A stretch of DNA of 64,000 nucleotides from Macrostomum hystrix (taxonomy: Eukaryota; Platyhelminthes; Macrostomidae), in NCBI GenBank assembly GCA_950097015.1, contig CATNEN010000003.1, positions 11,065,501 to 11,129,500 on the forward strand, in the 5' to 3' direction. Of the stretch, positions 1 to 45,340 are shown piece by piece. The position numbers and the translations under genes are program-made. Within the stretch, counting starts at the first letter, position 1, and the number at the start of each line of letters is the position of its first letter. Below the pieces are notes generated by a model. The model had not been told where the DNA came from. It searched no databases and saw nothing but the letters and a program-made list of their open reading frames with translations.

Positions 1-612
1 AGGGGAGATGAGATAAAGGGAGATGAGATAAGGGGCGCTGAGATAAGGGGAGATGAGATAAGGAGAGATGAGATAATGGGAGATGAGATAATGGGAGATG
101 AGATAATTGGAGATGAGATAATGGGAGATGAGATAATGGGAGATGAGATAAGGGGAGATGAGATAATGGGAGATGAGATAATGGGAGATAAGATAATGGG
201 AGATGAGATAATGGAAGATGAGATAATGGGAGATGAGATAAGGGGAGATGAGATAATGGGAGATGAGATAATGGGAGATGAGATAAGGGGCGCTGAGATA
301 AAGGGAGATGAGATAAGGGGCGCTGAGATAAAGGGAGATGAGATAAGGGGCGCTGAGATAAGGGGAGATGAGATAATGGGAGATGAGATAAAGGGAGATG
401 AGATAAGGGGCGCTGAGATAAGGGGAGATGAGATAAGGGGAGATGAGATAAAGGGAGATGAGATAAGGGGCGCTGAGATAAGGGGAGATGAGATAAGGAG
501 AGATGAGATAATGGGAGATGAGATAATTGGAGATGAGATAATGGGAGATGAGATAAGTGGAGAGAGGATAAGGGGAGATGAGATAATAAAATATGAGATA
601 ACTAAAAACTGA
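1..612. repeat. 15-bp minisatellite
   Basis: About 40 units of GGGAGATGAGATAAT with a variant GGGGCGCTGAGATAA. The period is a multiple of three, so it stays open as a repetitive frame that is not a gene. Confidence 0.95.
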
Positions 613-698
613 GATAATGAGTTTAAAACAAGGTTAAAGGTACAGATGTCTGTACTCTAAAAAATTACAAGCCTAAAGTGCAAGTATATAAGATTCAG

Positions 699-33453
<32,755 letters not shown>

Positions 33454-33491
33454 CGCTATCTTATCATAACGAATAATTGTCAAACCTAATC

Positions 33492-33497
33492 AATAAA
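33492..33497 (+). terminator. Polyadenylation signal of PLC epsilon
   Basis: Canonical AATAAA 39 bases downstream of the stop codon, followed by T-rich sequence (33538-33600). Confidence 0.75.
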
Positions 33498-34650
33498 GAT
33501 TTGCCCAGTTTGCTCGAAATTGAACGAATTCAAAATGCATTTTTCGATATATTTTTATACAGTATTGCCTACTGTTTCATTCAAGTTTGATATAATATTG
33601 TTCTTTAGAATTTCTTCTCAAAGCGCAAAAAGTTTGACGTGATTGTTTAGTGAGCTAAGCGCCTAGATATTATATTGCAATTTTTGTTTTACATACAGCC
33701 GCATCTAATTGCAAAGAATCTAGACAGAAAAACGTTGATTGGCTTGGATCAGTCACGTGATTCGGGTTGAGGTGGATGAACGGAGGAGCTAAAATAGCAA
33801 CCAATCAAAACACGGCAGCCAATGGACGTTTTTTTCTTATCAGTTAAATAATACTATTTTAATCAAGGCAATTAAACGTAGCAAAGAGCCAGTACTACAG
33901 TAGATAAGCATTTCTTTTTGGTTATTTGATTTATTGCACTTATTCAAACATACATTCTCTCTGTGTTAATTGTGTCTTTCCATGCGCGGCTCAGAAGACA
34001 AGAACAAACAAGTACACAGACTGATGCACTATTCAGGAGTTAGATATCAGAGCATTATAGTAATTTGTATTTTCGTAATTTTGCTACCTTTTTAGACCTG
34101 TGGAGTAAAGTTAAAGGATTCGATTGATTTATTGTTTAATTATTCAACTGTACAGGTTATTTCCTAGAAAATTACTGTTGTTTGTGATTTTTTGTCTAAT
34201 ACGTCGATGTGTGATCGGGTGCATCCGCCACTTTTGTTAGCTTGTCAGTCAAATTGGTTTGAATGTGCAGCGGATAACATTTTTGCTGATCTTAGCACCG
34301 AAAATTTTTGTTTTTATTTTACTAAGTTTTTTCTGCACTTCGATCTGTCCTGTGTAATATGAATGTTGCCATTTCTGTCGATAAATCCATATTCAGCTTC
34401 AAATATGTCGACGGGAATTTTTGACTTACTCAAATTTCTTTTTTTAGCAATGTTATTTCTTAAGCGAGTCGAGCAATTGTTGTGGCATATTTTTATGATA
34501 TGACACGTTGAAAATAAATTTCCTAATTAATTTGTATATATATTCGAGAATTGTCCGTTTCTTAGATAATTTTTATTTCAATGCATAACATACTTGTTTT
34601 GGAAAGCTAGTTTAAGAAGCTACGAGGTGTACCAAACTTTGTTTAGTATT
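33498..34650. other. AT-rich intergenic sequence downstream of PLC epsilon
   Basis: No coding signal. Several CCAAT-type motifs lie at 33735-33825 (GATTGGCTTGG, ACCAATCAAAA, AGCCAATGG), which may be chance or an upstream element. Confidence 0.5.
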
Positions 34651-35004
34651 TGATAATAATAATAATTGAAGGAGGGCTGCGGGCAATGGCAAACACTTGA
34701 CCCACAGCCAGCGAGGAGGCAATTCTGCCCATTTCGCTGACTCCTGAGCACACACGCACACAGATACCGTACGCCGGCAAACGCTCACACAGGTGTGTAC
34801 ATCTGCCCTGACTTTCTCATCGTCAGGCAGTGTACACTCTCACTGTGCCTTGGAGGTTGGCCCTCAATGGCGTAAATTGCACGACAAGCCCCCAAGCCTT
34901 CTCTCCGCGGCTGCGCCCCAAATGAATGTGGCCTCGCTGTGGAATCGAACTTAGGGACCGTGGTGCGAGAGGCAAACGCGTTAACCGCTCTGCCACCGAC
35001 CGCC
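34651..35004 (-). mobile_element. SINE-A, full length, intergenic
   Basis: ATA-rich tail, body, and intact head (box B AAGTTCGATTCC on the minus strand). Between PLC epsilon and the SLC45 gene. Confidence 0.88.
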
Positions 35005-35834
35005 TTTAGTATATGATACTTTTTCAGTCAAACCGTTATATGTATCATATTATTATTGTATTTGATTATGCGTCAAACGATTCGTTCTACAAAAGCATCA
35101 ACAACAGAGATAGACCACTACGTGTACTGGTATCGTCAGAATACAATGCAAAGCTGTCATGTGATAGCGTGTCGGTAATGCTAATATCAAGATAGTTATG
35201 CAGACAACAATTAAAGCTTTGATAATCGATAAAATTTAAAAGCTTATGTTAGATTATATAGTATCATTATTCGAAGCAAGGACGACTTAAAAAAATAATT
35301 AAAAAATTCGACTTAGAAATCAATTGGCCAAAAGATATTGATTTTTAAAAGCGCCCATTTTCATAATCAGGTGACTAACACCAGCCAATGAAATTACGAG
35401 GCCCGTTTTTGCGAGGCGCATTCTTAATTTGTTAAGTTGTTAAAGCAGCATTATCTGTGCTTACTAAAGGGGCTACTCAGTTTATAAGCAGTTTTTAACG
35501 CTTTTTTCTTAACGAAATATGTCGTGCAGTGCAATTTTTTCATGCACGTACCAAATTATGCTCGTATATAGAGTGGAGTCTATGCATATTAAGAAAATAA
35601 AATAATATAACTACTCACACACCACAAATAGTTATAATATAACAATTGTAGGAGCTACAAGTCAAATAGATTGTTAAAAATCATTTGTAAAAGTACACGA
35701 TAACACTCCATAACCTAACTACTTGTCTAACAGGGCAATTCTCTGTCCAACATCTCGATATCCTGTCTAACGCCTAGGTACTATAATGTGCCGACTATTA
35801 TCTTGGCACCACTGTCTAACATCATGGTATCACT

Positions 35835-36755
35835 GTCTAGCATCCTGGTATCATAGTCCATAGCATCCTGGTATCACTGTCTAGCATCCTGGTATCACTG
35901 TCTAGCATCCTGGTATCACAGTCTGGCATCCTGGTATCACAGTCTGGCATCCTGGTATCACAGTCTAGCATCATGGTATCACTGTCTAGCATCCTGGTAT
36001 CACTGTCTAGCATCCTGGTATCACTGTCTAGCATCCTGGTATCACTGTCTAGCATCCTGGTATCACTGTCTAGCATCCTGGTATCACTGTCTAGCATCCT
36101 GGTATCACTGTCTAGCATCCTGGTATCACTGTCTAGCATCCTGGTATCACTGTCTAGCATCCTGGTATCACTGTCTAGCATCCTGGTATCACTGTCTAGC
36201 ATCCTGGTATCACTGTCTAGCATCCTGGTATCACTGTCTAGCATCCTGGTATCACTGTCTAGCATCCTGGTATCACTGTCTAGCATCCTGGTATCACTGT
36301 CTAGCATCCTGGTATCACTGTCTAGCATCCTGGTATCATAGTCCATAGCATCCTGGTATCACTGTCTAGCATCCTGGTATCACAGTCTAGCATCCTGGTA
36401 TCACTGTCTAGCATCCTGGTATCACTGTCTAGCATCCTGGTATCACTGTCTAGCATCCTGGTATCATAGTCCATAGCATCCTGGTATCACTGTCTAGCAT
36501 CCTGGTATCACAGTCTAGCATCCTGGTATCACTGTCTAGCATCCTGGTATCACTGTCTAGCATCCTGGTATCACTGTCTAGCATCCTGGTATCATAGTCC
36601 ATAGCATCCTGGTATCACTGTCTAGCATCCTGGTATCACAGTCTAGCATCCTGGTATCACTGTCTAGCATCCTGGTATCACTGTCTAGCATCCTGGTATC
36701 ACTGTCTAGCATCCTGGTATCACTGTCTAGCATCCTGGTATCACTGTACCAGACT
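35835..36755. repeat. 21-bp satellite with ~127-bp higher-order period, intergenic
   Basis: About 43 units of CTGTCTAGCATCCTGGTATC. A 22-bp variant (CATAGTCCATAGCATCC) recurs near 36338, 36465 and 36592, giving a six-unit higher-order repeat. Confidence 0.95.
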
Positions 36756-36909
36756 GTCTCACATCTCGATGTGTCTATCTTACTAATATATTGACTTTTC
36801 TGCCAGAATTCTTAGAAAAGTGTCCGAGAGAATTTGGGTGTGGAGGCATAATTATTTAGAAGCATCCAGTGATTGCAACATGTCATATGTTTGGGGCTTT
36901 TTTTCTCGA

Positions 36910-39900
36910 CTATTCCTTCATCGCCTCGAAGCTCTCCAGCTTGGTTGGCGAAGACGCCTCCAGCGATGAAGTCTGCGGCTGCAGAGGCGCTGCCTGGGGC
37001 GGACTAGCGCCGGGGTCGCTCTCCAGCACCGTCACAAACCTGGAGGATATTGCTGCCAAGAAGCTGCAAGCCGATGACACGAAGCAGCTGGTGCGCACTG
37101 AGCCAGTGGCTTGAGTCAGGCTGCCCATCAGCGAGGCCACAGTCAGCTGACCGACGAACACCATGCTGCTGACAAGGGCTATATCGGTGCCCAAGCCGCG
37201 AACCCGGCACTCGGTGCTTGGCTCGTCGGTGTAGGCGAACTTTGAATGCGAGATCGAGCGAGTTCTATAAACCGAATGACTTTCGATCTTCATAAAAGTT
37301 CACCATATGGATGACATTTTGTGAGCCGAAAAATGAAAAATGGGTAGCTGATGCCGCTAGAAACACAAACGAGAATCATTAAATATCTAGACAATGATAC
37401 GTCATTTTCAAAGTTGCTTCATCGGATAGAGTAGAAAAATGGAGCCCGTGTTCTGGATTTTCACAGCGATTGGTTGAATATTCTAAAAGATGCAGTAAAA
37501 AAGAGAAATGTGGCTATTTGGAATACCCCTATAGTCTTTGTACTGTCAAAAGCGGCAAGTAATTTCAATACCTCGACTATTTAAATCGAATCTAAATCTG
37601 CTCACCAAATCGCTAAAATGATAGCTAGCCACCAGAATGTAGGGCACGGTGAATAGTGTGGCATAGAGTATGCCTATATTAGCTGAGCACAGCACTACAA
37701 CAGGTGTTTTCGGTAGCAGGCCCATTAGCAGAGCACCAATTGAGGCGCATAGCAGACCGCACATGTACACCCGACGGATACCTGCAAGATACGAGACACC
37801 AGATTAAACGTCAATTCAAAAAGTGTTCTTTAAATATGATCTACTGATTCGTTTATTTCTAAAATTATTTTCCCCTGCAGGTGCATTCTGCTCTCTTTAG
37901 TTCATTTAAAATAAACGCCTTTTTACACAAACAAGTTAACAAATTAAGGCCTTCCGCCTTAGTATAGTTAGATAATAATAATAATAAATAGTAATTATAA
38001 TTGCAGGAGGGCTGCCGGCAATGGCACATCATTAAGTAACACTTGACCCACAGCCAGCGACAGCCAGCCAGGCAATTCTGCCCATTTCGCTGACCCCTGA
38101 GCACACAGGCACACAGATACTGTACGCAGGCACACGCTCACACAGGTGTGTACATCTGCCCTGACTTTCTCATCGTCAGGCAGTGTACACTCTCACTGTG
38201 CCTTGGAGGTTGGCCCTCAAGGGCGTAAATTGCACGACAAGCCCCCAAAGCCATCTCTCCGCGGCTGCGCCCCAATTTAATGTGGCCTCGCCGTGGAATC
38301 GAACTTAGGGACCGTGGTGCGAGAGGCAAACGCGTTAACCGCTCTGCCACCAACCCCCTTAATAGTTTTCAGTATAGTTTGGTAACTGAAAATTTGTCAA
38401 ACTAGGATTCATCGATTTGGGAATAAAGTTTGGGAAATTTTGAAGATAACTTGACAACTACGGCGTTTTGGGGAAGTAGTTCGTCAACTAGAGTGTCAGT
38501 ATTTAGTGTGATGCTTTGGTGTTTCTATTTGTTGCGATTATTGGCCGATTTGAATGGTTTTTAGGAGGATAATTGGTCTTTTAAAAATGTCTAGGGGATT
38601 TTGGGGATAATTTGACAGCTTGGCTGTTTTGTAGAGTTTATTGATCAACTGGTGGGTTCATTTTTTCGAGTATGTTCGAGTACGAGTACAAACCATGTTT
38701 AAAAAACCCCATTGTGTGTAAATTAACGAAAACTAACCAAACTTATTGATGAGCCTATCGATGATCAGTGAGTAGACGCAGCAGACTAGAGAATAGATCG
38801 ACATGGCCAAACTGCCCATTCGGACGCCTGCGTTGTACAGCTTGTGCTCTTGAGACCATGGTGGACTGTCCGGATCCCCGTGATAAACCGCTTGGCCAAC
38901 AAAATCTGTGAAGAACAGTGAATAGGACACCAAGGACATCCAGCACAGCAGGTTGGTTAGGCAGAGAAGTCGCATGGATTCGGGCATGTGCACAATGGAC
39001 ATCAGATAGGTTTTCAGACCGATTTCACTGGGCAATTGCTCGGCAATTGAGTCTGTCCGACGGATTCGATGATTCTGAGTTGGCACTGCAATAGGAACAA
39101 ACTGAACATGTAAATTGATTTATTTTTAGATTTATAGGAGCTTGCAGTTCGAGCGTTCAGGAGTTCGAATCTCATCCGAAAGCTGAAAATTGTGTCCTTG
39201 AGATAGACATTGTGTCGCGTCGGCATGTACAACCAGCCAGTGCAACTAGCACCAGCACTACGATAGGGCCGGGGCCGCCTATGTCTGTGGACCTCCCACC
39301 TGTCTGAGACTATTTAATGCCCATTTAGTGCATCTTTCAGAAATACTTCACTGCTGTAATAATAATATTTGCAGGAGGGCTGTGGGCAATGGTACATTAA
39401 TTGGGGACACTGTCCATTTAGCTGACTCCTGAGCACAAGCACACGCACACAGGTTTGTACATCTGCCCTGACTTTCTCATTGTCAGGCAGTGTACGCTTT
39501 TACCGTGCCTTGGAGGTTGGCCCTAAATTGCGTAAATTGCACGACAAGCCCCCGAGCCTTCTCTCCGCGGCTGGGCTCCAAATGAATTGCAGCATCGTCA
39601 CGGAATCGAGCTCAGGGACCTTGGTGCGAGAGGCAAACGCGTTAACCGCTCTGCCACTCACCCTCCTCCTTGATTGCTGTGATTTGTTTGTTTGTTTCAA
39701 AGTATTTCATGAACCGTATTTCGTCTGTTTGATCTCTTTCGGTGCTCGTTCTCTGATTGGTTGGAACTTTTCTACGGCCCACTTTACCGTAGTGTACGCT
39801 TTAGCTAAAACAAAGAGATATAGTTGTGAGTCTATTAATCTTCTAGCAGCACAGTGCCGCATCTCATTCACCTCCGATCGACGACTCAGTTGACGTCGTT

Positions 39901-42486
39901 GGTTCTGCCACCCGGCTCCCAGTGTGGATCTTCATATCGCCGCCGTCGCGTTCGTGCAGCGGAATCTCGCGCACACTCGTGATGGTGATCAGCAGGCACA
40001 CGGAGAACACCACAGCCAGCAAACTGAACACCACCTTCTCGTGGTAGAAGGACGAATCGGCAGCTCCGCCGCTGGCGCTCTCCCAGTCCAGGGAGCCGAT
40101 CAGGTAGCCGAAGAAACCGCCGAAACCGGCCAACACGGTGAAGGTTGTGAGGCCAGCCGAGTGGTCAACCGATGGAACAACGTCCAGAAGAAACGCTCTA
40201 GCTGGCGATTGACAGCCGTCGCAGCAGGAGTCGAGCAGGGCAACGCCCAGGCAGGTGAAAAGCAGAACAGCTCCAGGTGTGGCGCTGATTCGTTGATAAC
40301 GACGCTTGCCGCTGATGTGGAAAAATTAGAGAATGAATAAATCAGGCTGAATTAAAATCTGATGGAATTAAATAGGCAAGTAAAGAAAGAGGCATTACCA
40401 ACGACAGTAATGTCCATTTGAGATGAGACAGAAAGGAAGGGAAAGGGAGAGAGATGACACACAGGAGAGAGATAAGACACGGAAGAGAGATGACACACAG
40501 GAGAGAGATGAGACACGAGAGAGAGAGATATGACACGGAAGAGAGATGACACACAGGAGAGAGATATGACACGGAAGAGAGATGACACACAGGAGAGAGG
40601 TGAGACACGGAAGAGAGATGACACACAGGAGAGAGGTGAGACACGGAAGAGAGATGACACACAGGAGAGAGGTGAGACACGGAAGAGAGATAAGACACGG
40701 GAGAGAGATGACACACAGGAGAGAGATATGACACGGAAGAGAGATGACACACAGGAGAGAGATAAGACACGGAAGAGAGATGACACACAGGAGAGAGATA
40801 AGACACGGAAGAGAGATGACACACAGGAGAGAGATAAGACACGGAAGAGAGATGACACACAGGAGAGAGATAAGACACGGAAGAGAGATGGCACACAGGA
40901 GAGAGGTGAGACACGGAAGAGAGATAAGACACGGGAGAGAGAAGAGACATGGGAGAGAGATGAGACATGGGAGAGAGATGAGACATGGGAGAGAGATGAG
41001 ACATTGGGGATATGAGACATGAGAGAGATGAGACTGGGGAGATTCGAGGCGGGGAGTGCTAAGATGTAAAGACCTTTGTAAAGTGACATATTATTTGCAG
41101 TTCATCTAAGTAAAGCTTTCGTACCCTTGTATTGCACTGGCGTTATTGCTGTAGTCATTGTGTGTGGCATTGCCAGCAAACGCGCTGGCCACATTGTAGC
41201 TGTCCGGCACAACTGCCAGCAGAATCGCTCCGGCCAAAATGCAGCCCGACAGGCCGATGATGAAAGGACGCCGACGGCCGAGACTGCTTCGACAGTTGTC
41301 ACTCATGGAGCCTAGAAGGGGCACCAGAAGGAATCCAATTATTGGACTGATGCACCAGGACAGGGACATGAGATACACAGGTGTGCCAAGCTTCATCATG
41401 ATTGGTGAGACTAGGGCAGTCTCTGCGGCGTAGCAGAGCTCAATGCCACCAACGACGGCGCAGATCCGGAGCAGAAGTAGACGACTGGTCTTGGTGCCAC
41501 TGTTGAATGAGATTCGGGCAGAGTTGAGAGTAGTGTCATTTTGATGCCATCTCACAGATGTGGTTGAGATGCATCTTAATTAAAAACCGCGAGATAATCG
41601 TAAAAAATGTAAACTTATCAGCTTGTTCGTCATCCATTTGTCCGTTCGTCACCTTTCATGCGTGCTTTCATCCCAAAATTAGTGTCTTTGTTCCCAAATC
41701 CATATTTTTCGGTGTCAAATCCCAGTTTTCCCTTATATCCATGTTTACCCCTATAGGTGCAATCTCAAATCCTCGCTTTTGACACTGGATTCTATTTTTT
41801 ATGACCAAAGTGTATACTTTCGTAGTTTCCAAATCCATGAATTCGTCCCTAAATACGTTTTTGTCCCTAAATCCGCTTTTCGTCCCCCAAGTTCATATTT
41901 TCTACCCCAAATTCATAAAGAAGCTTAATTAAAAGACAGTTTGGGCAATTTTAATAATAAAAAAATATTAATTGAATGAGGGCTGCGAGCAGTGGCCCAT
42001 CATTTAGTGACACTATACCCGCAGTCAGCGAGGAGGCAATTCTGCCCATGTCGCTGAATCCTGAGCACACACGCATACAGATACCGTACGCAGACACAGG
42101 TGTGTACATCTGCCCTGACATTCTCATCGTCAGGCAGTGTACACCCTCACTGTGCCTTGGAGGTTGGCCCTCAAGGGCGTAAATTGCACGACAAGCCCCC
42201 AAGCCTTCTCTCCGCGACTGCGCCCCAAATAAATGTGGCCTCGCCGTGGAATCGAACTTAGGGACCGTGGTGCGAGAGGCAAACGCGATAACCGCTCCGC
42301 CACCGACTCCCGGTCCCTCGTCATCGAAATGAACAGATGAACAGAAATGAACAGAAACACAACGGCCAACATGCGCACTCACCCTTCGAATTCTCCGCGA
42401 ATCCTAGTCACCTGCTCCTGTAGCTTCTCTGTGATGCCCAACGACTGTAGCACAGTCAGAGACGAGGCGGCAAAGGCGAAAGCCAT
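36910..42486 (-). CDS. SLC45-family 12-TM sugar/proton transporter, six exons
   Basis: Expected to import sucrose or glucose with protons across a membrane (SLC45/MATP, major facilitator superfamily). Exons, 5' to 3' on the minus strand: 42486-42383 (ATG at 42486), 41499-41125, 40311-39872, 39085-38738, 37781-37606, and about 37287-36910 (stop). Junction phases 2, 2, 1, 1, 0 all close. The length is about 606 residues, near the family norm. Twelve hydrophobic segments can be counted: three in exon 2 (with ELCYAAETALVSP and the GRRRPF loop), three in exon 3, two in exon 4, two in exon 5 (NKFGIRRVY at its junction) and two in exon 6 (RGLGTDIALVSS). The exon 2 donor (GTACGA) is weak. The last acceptor is ambiguous: 37287 or 37239 both keep phase. 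Introns contain antisense-of-plus SINEs and a 16-bp satellite. I do not assign a specific paralogue. Confidence 0.9.
37972..38360 (-). mobile_element. SINE-A, full length, SLC45 intron 4
   Basis: Tail, body and head complete. Same strand as the host gene. Confidence 0.88.
39133..39330 (+). mobile_element. Possible decayed tRNA-derived SINE, SLC45 intron 3
   Basis: A GAGTTCGAATCTC box B-like motif followed by ATTGTGTCCTTGAGATAGACA, similar in layout to the SINE-B head plus centre. Strongly diverged. Confidence 0.3.
39357..39665 (-). mobile_element. SINE-A, SLC45 intron 3
   Basis: Head and body intact; internal deletion near the tail (CCGCAGCCAGCGAGGAGG block missing). Confidence 0.83.
40440..41040. 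repeat. 16-bp minisatellite, SLC45 intron 2
   Basis: The plus strand reads GAGAGATGACACACAG and GAGATAAGACACGGAA; the sense strand of the gene therefore reads CCGTGTCTTATCTCTC, the same unit as in PLC epsilon intron 17. Confidence 0.93.
41955..42312 (-). mobile_element. SINE-A, SLC45 intron 1
   Basis: Near full length; the head reads box A GGTGGCGGAGCGGTTATCGC and box B AAGTTCGATTCC. Confidence 0.87.
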
Positions 42487-43700
42487 CTTGCTTGCTGTCT
42501 TCTCTGGCTGTGAGCTGCTTTTAAGAAGGCCCTAGTCGCTCGTTTAAATCTAGTCAATTTTTTTCACGATTTATTTGCTGGCTGCTTTAATGAGATCAGC
42601 AGCCCGAATAGGAAGCGGAGCACCTCCCCTTCCCGCTACCTAATTAGGCTTTGAGCGAATTTCAGCGCGCTGCTAAAGTTAGTTTCTAAGAAACGTTTGG
42701 CTAGCCAGCAGGCCAAGGATACTGATAGCAGGATGGATTGGATTTTGAGAATTCCGTCCGGGATTTGTTCCTCCGTCTTCAATCAGAATCAAAGCAAACT
42801 TTCGGAGCGGATGTGTAAAAGGCGTGAAAAGCGACGCAAAGAAAAGAAGAGGCTCCTATCTTTGCTAGCGGAGTTTTCTGTTCGCCCAATTAATGCCTAG
42901 TCGCGAAAAGCGAAATCTTGAAGATTCAGATGGGTTTTAGGCGGAGCTGTTCGTCTGTTTTAAATAAATTTGCGTTTCCATGGCCTAAATAGACGAGTAG
43001 AAGCAATATTGGACAGGACAGAACTGCCACTGTGTACTCTTGGACTGTTCCAACTCCCTTCCATCCGAAGCGTCCAACCAACTAAAAGAGATTCTCCGGT
43101 ACCTTAACGCTGTTGCTTCATCGACAGTTCGGCGGGAGAATGTGTTGCCAACAAGAAGTGTCAGAGAGACGACTGTCTGAATTAGAGACAAACTAAGCAG
43201 TTTTTTTAAACCTCTTATGATGCATAAATAATGTTTATCTTCCCTCCGCCTAGGGGCATTTGGCAGCTGCTGCTGCTGCTGTTGCATGCTAATCCAGTAC
43301 AGTTCAGGCCAAAGATAGCTTACTGAAAAGAAGACAATTATAACCTTTTGCTAGCAGGATAAGAGGAAATCAATTTGAGCTAATTTCGTGAACAAAAAAG
43401 CTGCATGTAGCGAGAAAATTGACCCGCTCTGCTCATTTCTGAGGCTTGAATTATTCATTTGGGGGGAATTCGTTTCTCTGGGAGCTGTTAAAATGTGGCG
43501 AAATTTCTTCTAGATATCAGGGACAACTAAATTCGCCTCAATGACAGTTAATATACACTTAATTTCCTCGTGCAGAAATTTAACATCGGGTTGAATGCCA
43601 GTCAAAGTGCGGATGAATTGAAGAACCGTTAAAATATATTATTATCAACCAAATCTGGTATATTTGTACTAAATTCAGGTAGCATTGTAATAGTTAACAG
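42487..43700. other. 5' flank of the SLC45 gene
   Basis: The SLC45 promoter should be here, firing to the left. No TATA box or other element stands out. Short frames (for example 42697-42900) look like chance. Confidence 0.4.
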
Positions 43701-43701
43701 T

Positions 43702-43868
43702 TGGGCAATGGGCAATGACACATCTAAGCAATGACACATCTGGGCAATGACACATCTGGGCAATGACACATCTGGGCAATGACACATCTGGGCAATGACA
43801 CATCTGGGCAATGACACATCTGGGCAATGACACATCTGGGCAATGACACATCTGGGCAATGACACATC
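43702..43868. repeat. 16-bp array of SINE tail sequence
   Basis: Ten units of GGGCAATGACACATCT, nearly identical to SINE-A tail sequence GGGCAATGGCACATCA and joined to a SINE-A copy. Confidence 0.9.
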
Positions 43869-44101
43869 TTCTAGACACTAGACCCGCAGCCAGCAACGAG
43901 GCACCCCTGAGCACACACGCACACAGATACTGTACGCAGGCACACGCTCACACAGGTGTGTACATCTGCCCTGACTTTCTCATCGTCAGGCAGTGTACAC
44001 TCACACTGTGCCTCAAGGGCGTAAATTGCTTGACAAGCCCCCAAGCCTTCTCTCCGCGGCTGCGCCCAAAATTAATGTGGCCTCGCCGCAGAATCGAATT
44101 T
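43868..44101 (-). mobile_element. SINE-A fused to a 16-bp array derived from its own tail
   Basis: The body (ACACTAGACCCGCAGCC to CCTCGCCGCAGAATCGAATT) is directly preceded by the GGGCAATGACACATCT array at 43702-43868. Confidence 0.82.
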
Positions 44102-45340
44102 TGTTTTTAAATTTATTTAATAGTTTGACATTCAAGAGCCCTAGGTATAAACGGCTAGCTCGTTTTATATTTTTAACCCGAAAAAATACGAATAACTTGC
44201 ACGAGTGAAGTTTAACTAACAAATTATGCGTTGTTGTGTGTGAGTTTGAATAAAAACGACTTTATAGGCTTCGGGCCGACTGTCATATATCATTTGTGCT
44301 GCGATATTAATTAAAGAACGATAAAGATATGCCTCAACTCGTTTTCATTATCTTCGAATACGAGACCTCCTTTCTTTCTCGGTTTCTTCGACACAATGGC
44401 CCGAGCCCATATTTTGCCTTTTATTTAGCCCTGTGTCGGCGTTTCTTTGGCCTAGCCCAGTTTCACAATTGCATTGTTTACGGTTTTTTAAATTCAGTCA
44501 CTGCTAAGTCTAGCTTACTGTATACCAATAGCTCACAATTTTTAACGCTTTTTATATGCAGCTTTGCAGTGACCACAAGCTTCTAGACAGAAGATAAGGC
44601 AGCAAGTGAAGAAGATAAGTTATTACGGTGCAAACTAAGGCGTACACTTTTATTGAGTGTATCCGACATAATTTTAGATTTACAGTCTAAAAAATCGAGT
44701 CGAAATATGAGCTATTACCCACTCGAAACGGTTCTACCTGGTTAGAAAGTAATTATGCGATATAAGAAGATCGTAGTGAATAAATATTGCCAAGTAATTA
44801 AATTTACAGATAAGAGTACTGTCTGCATGGGTTTTAAAAAGGTGAATTCTGAATTTCATACCAGCAATTCGAAGTTACTAGGAGAACATTAGAAATGCGA
44901 GTGAAAAATGCCGATTTTTATGCCGAGAAGTGCAACGCTATTAGGCAAATATTGTTTGGCAAGTGCATAGTACCAGCTCGCTCGAATTTAAGAAGGAAAA
45001 TGACTGCCTAAACAATGAAATGCGTCTGCTCATTCTTACACAGTAATATTGCAGTGCACCCGCCATTGCTTGCATAGCTATACCTATGAGATTGATATAG
45101 AGCTCCTTTTCTGTGGCCTGGAAAAGACTTTGAGGCTGAGTTTTTTTCATTGTTGGGGTAAAAATATAAAGATAAAAAAGTTAGAAACGAAAGAAAGCTA
45201 TGTTTTTCACTTCTCAGCAAAAAAAAATTAAGATACTATTTTAAATATAATTCGAGAGTACCGATTGGCAGCTAGATAGAAAAAAAACTTGATTTCTTCT
45301 TCGAAGTTTATTGATTCCCGAGTAACTTTCTGGTTAAAAC
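44102..45340. other. 5' flank of Mcr-like copy 1
   Basis: AT-rich sequence with no recognisable element. An 85-codon frame at 44329-44586 shows no family resemblance. The promoter of copy 1 is expected here. Confidence 0.4.

Noticed and set aside
76-612. 178-codon open frame of GDEIM repeats
   Set aside because: Pure product of a 15-bp satellite; no non-repeat coding sequence and no family resemblance.
678-680. GTG as start codon of PLC epsilon
   Set aside because: Eukaryotic gene; the frame there is most likely an exon entered by splicing, with an acceptor between 692 and 714 or an ATG at 783.
35837-36346. 169-codon frame of DTRMLDS repeats
   Set aside because: Satellite translation.
42985-43287. 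100-codon minus-strand frame with a poly-Gln start
   Set aside because: Upstream of SLC45, no homology recognised, no in-phase link to SLC45 exon 1.
44329-44586. 85-codon frame upstream of Mcr-like copy 1
   Set aside because: No recognisable family, no supporting splice or start context, AT-rich chance composition.
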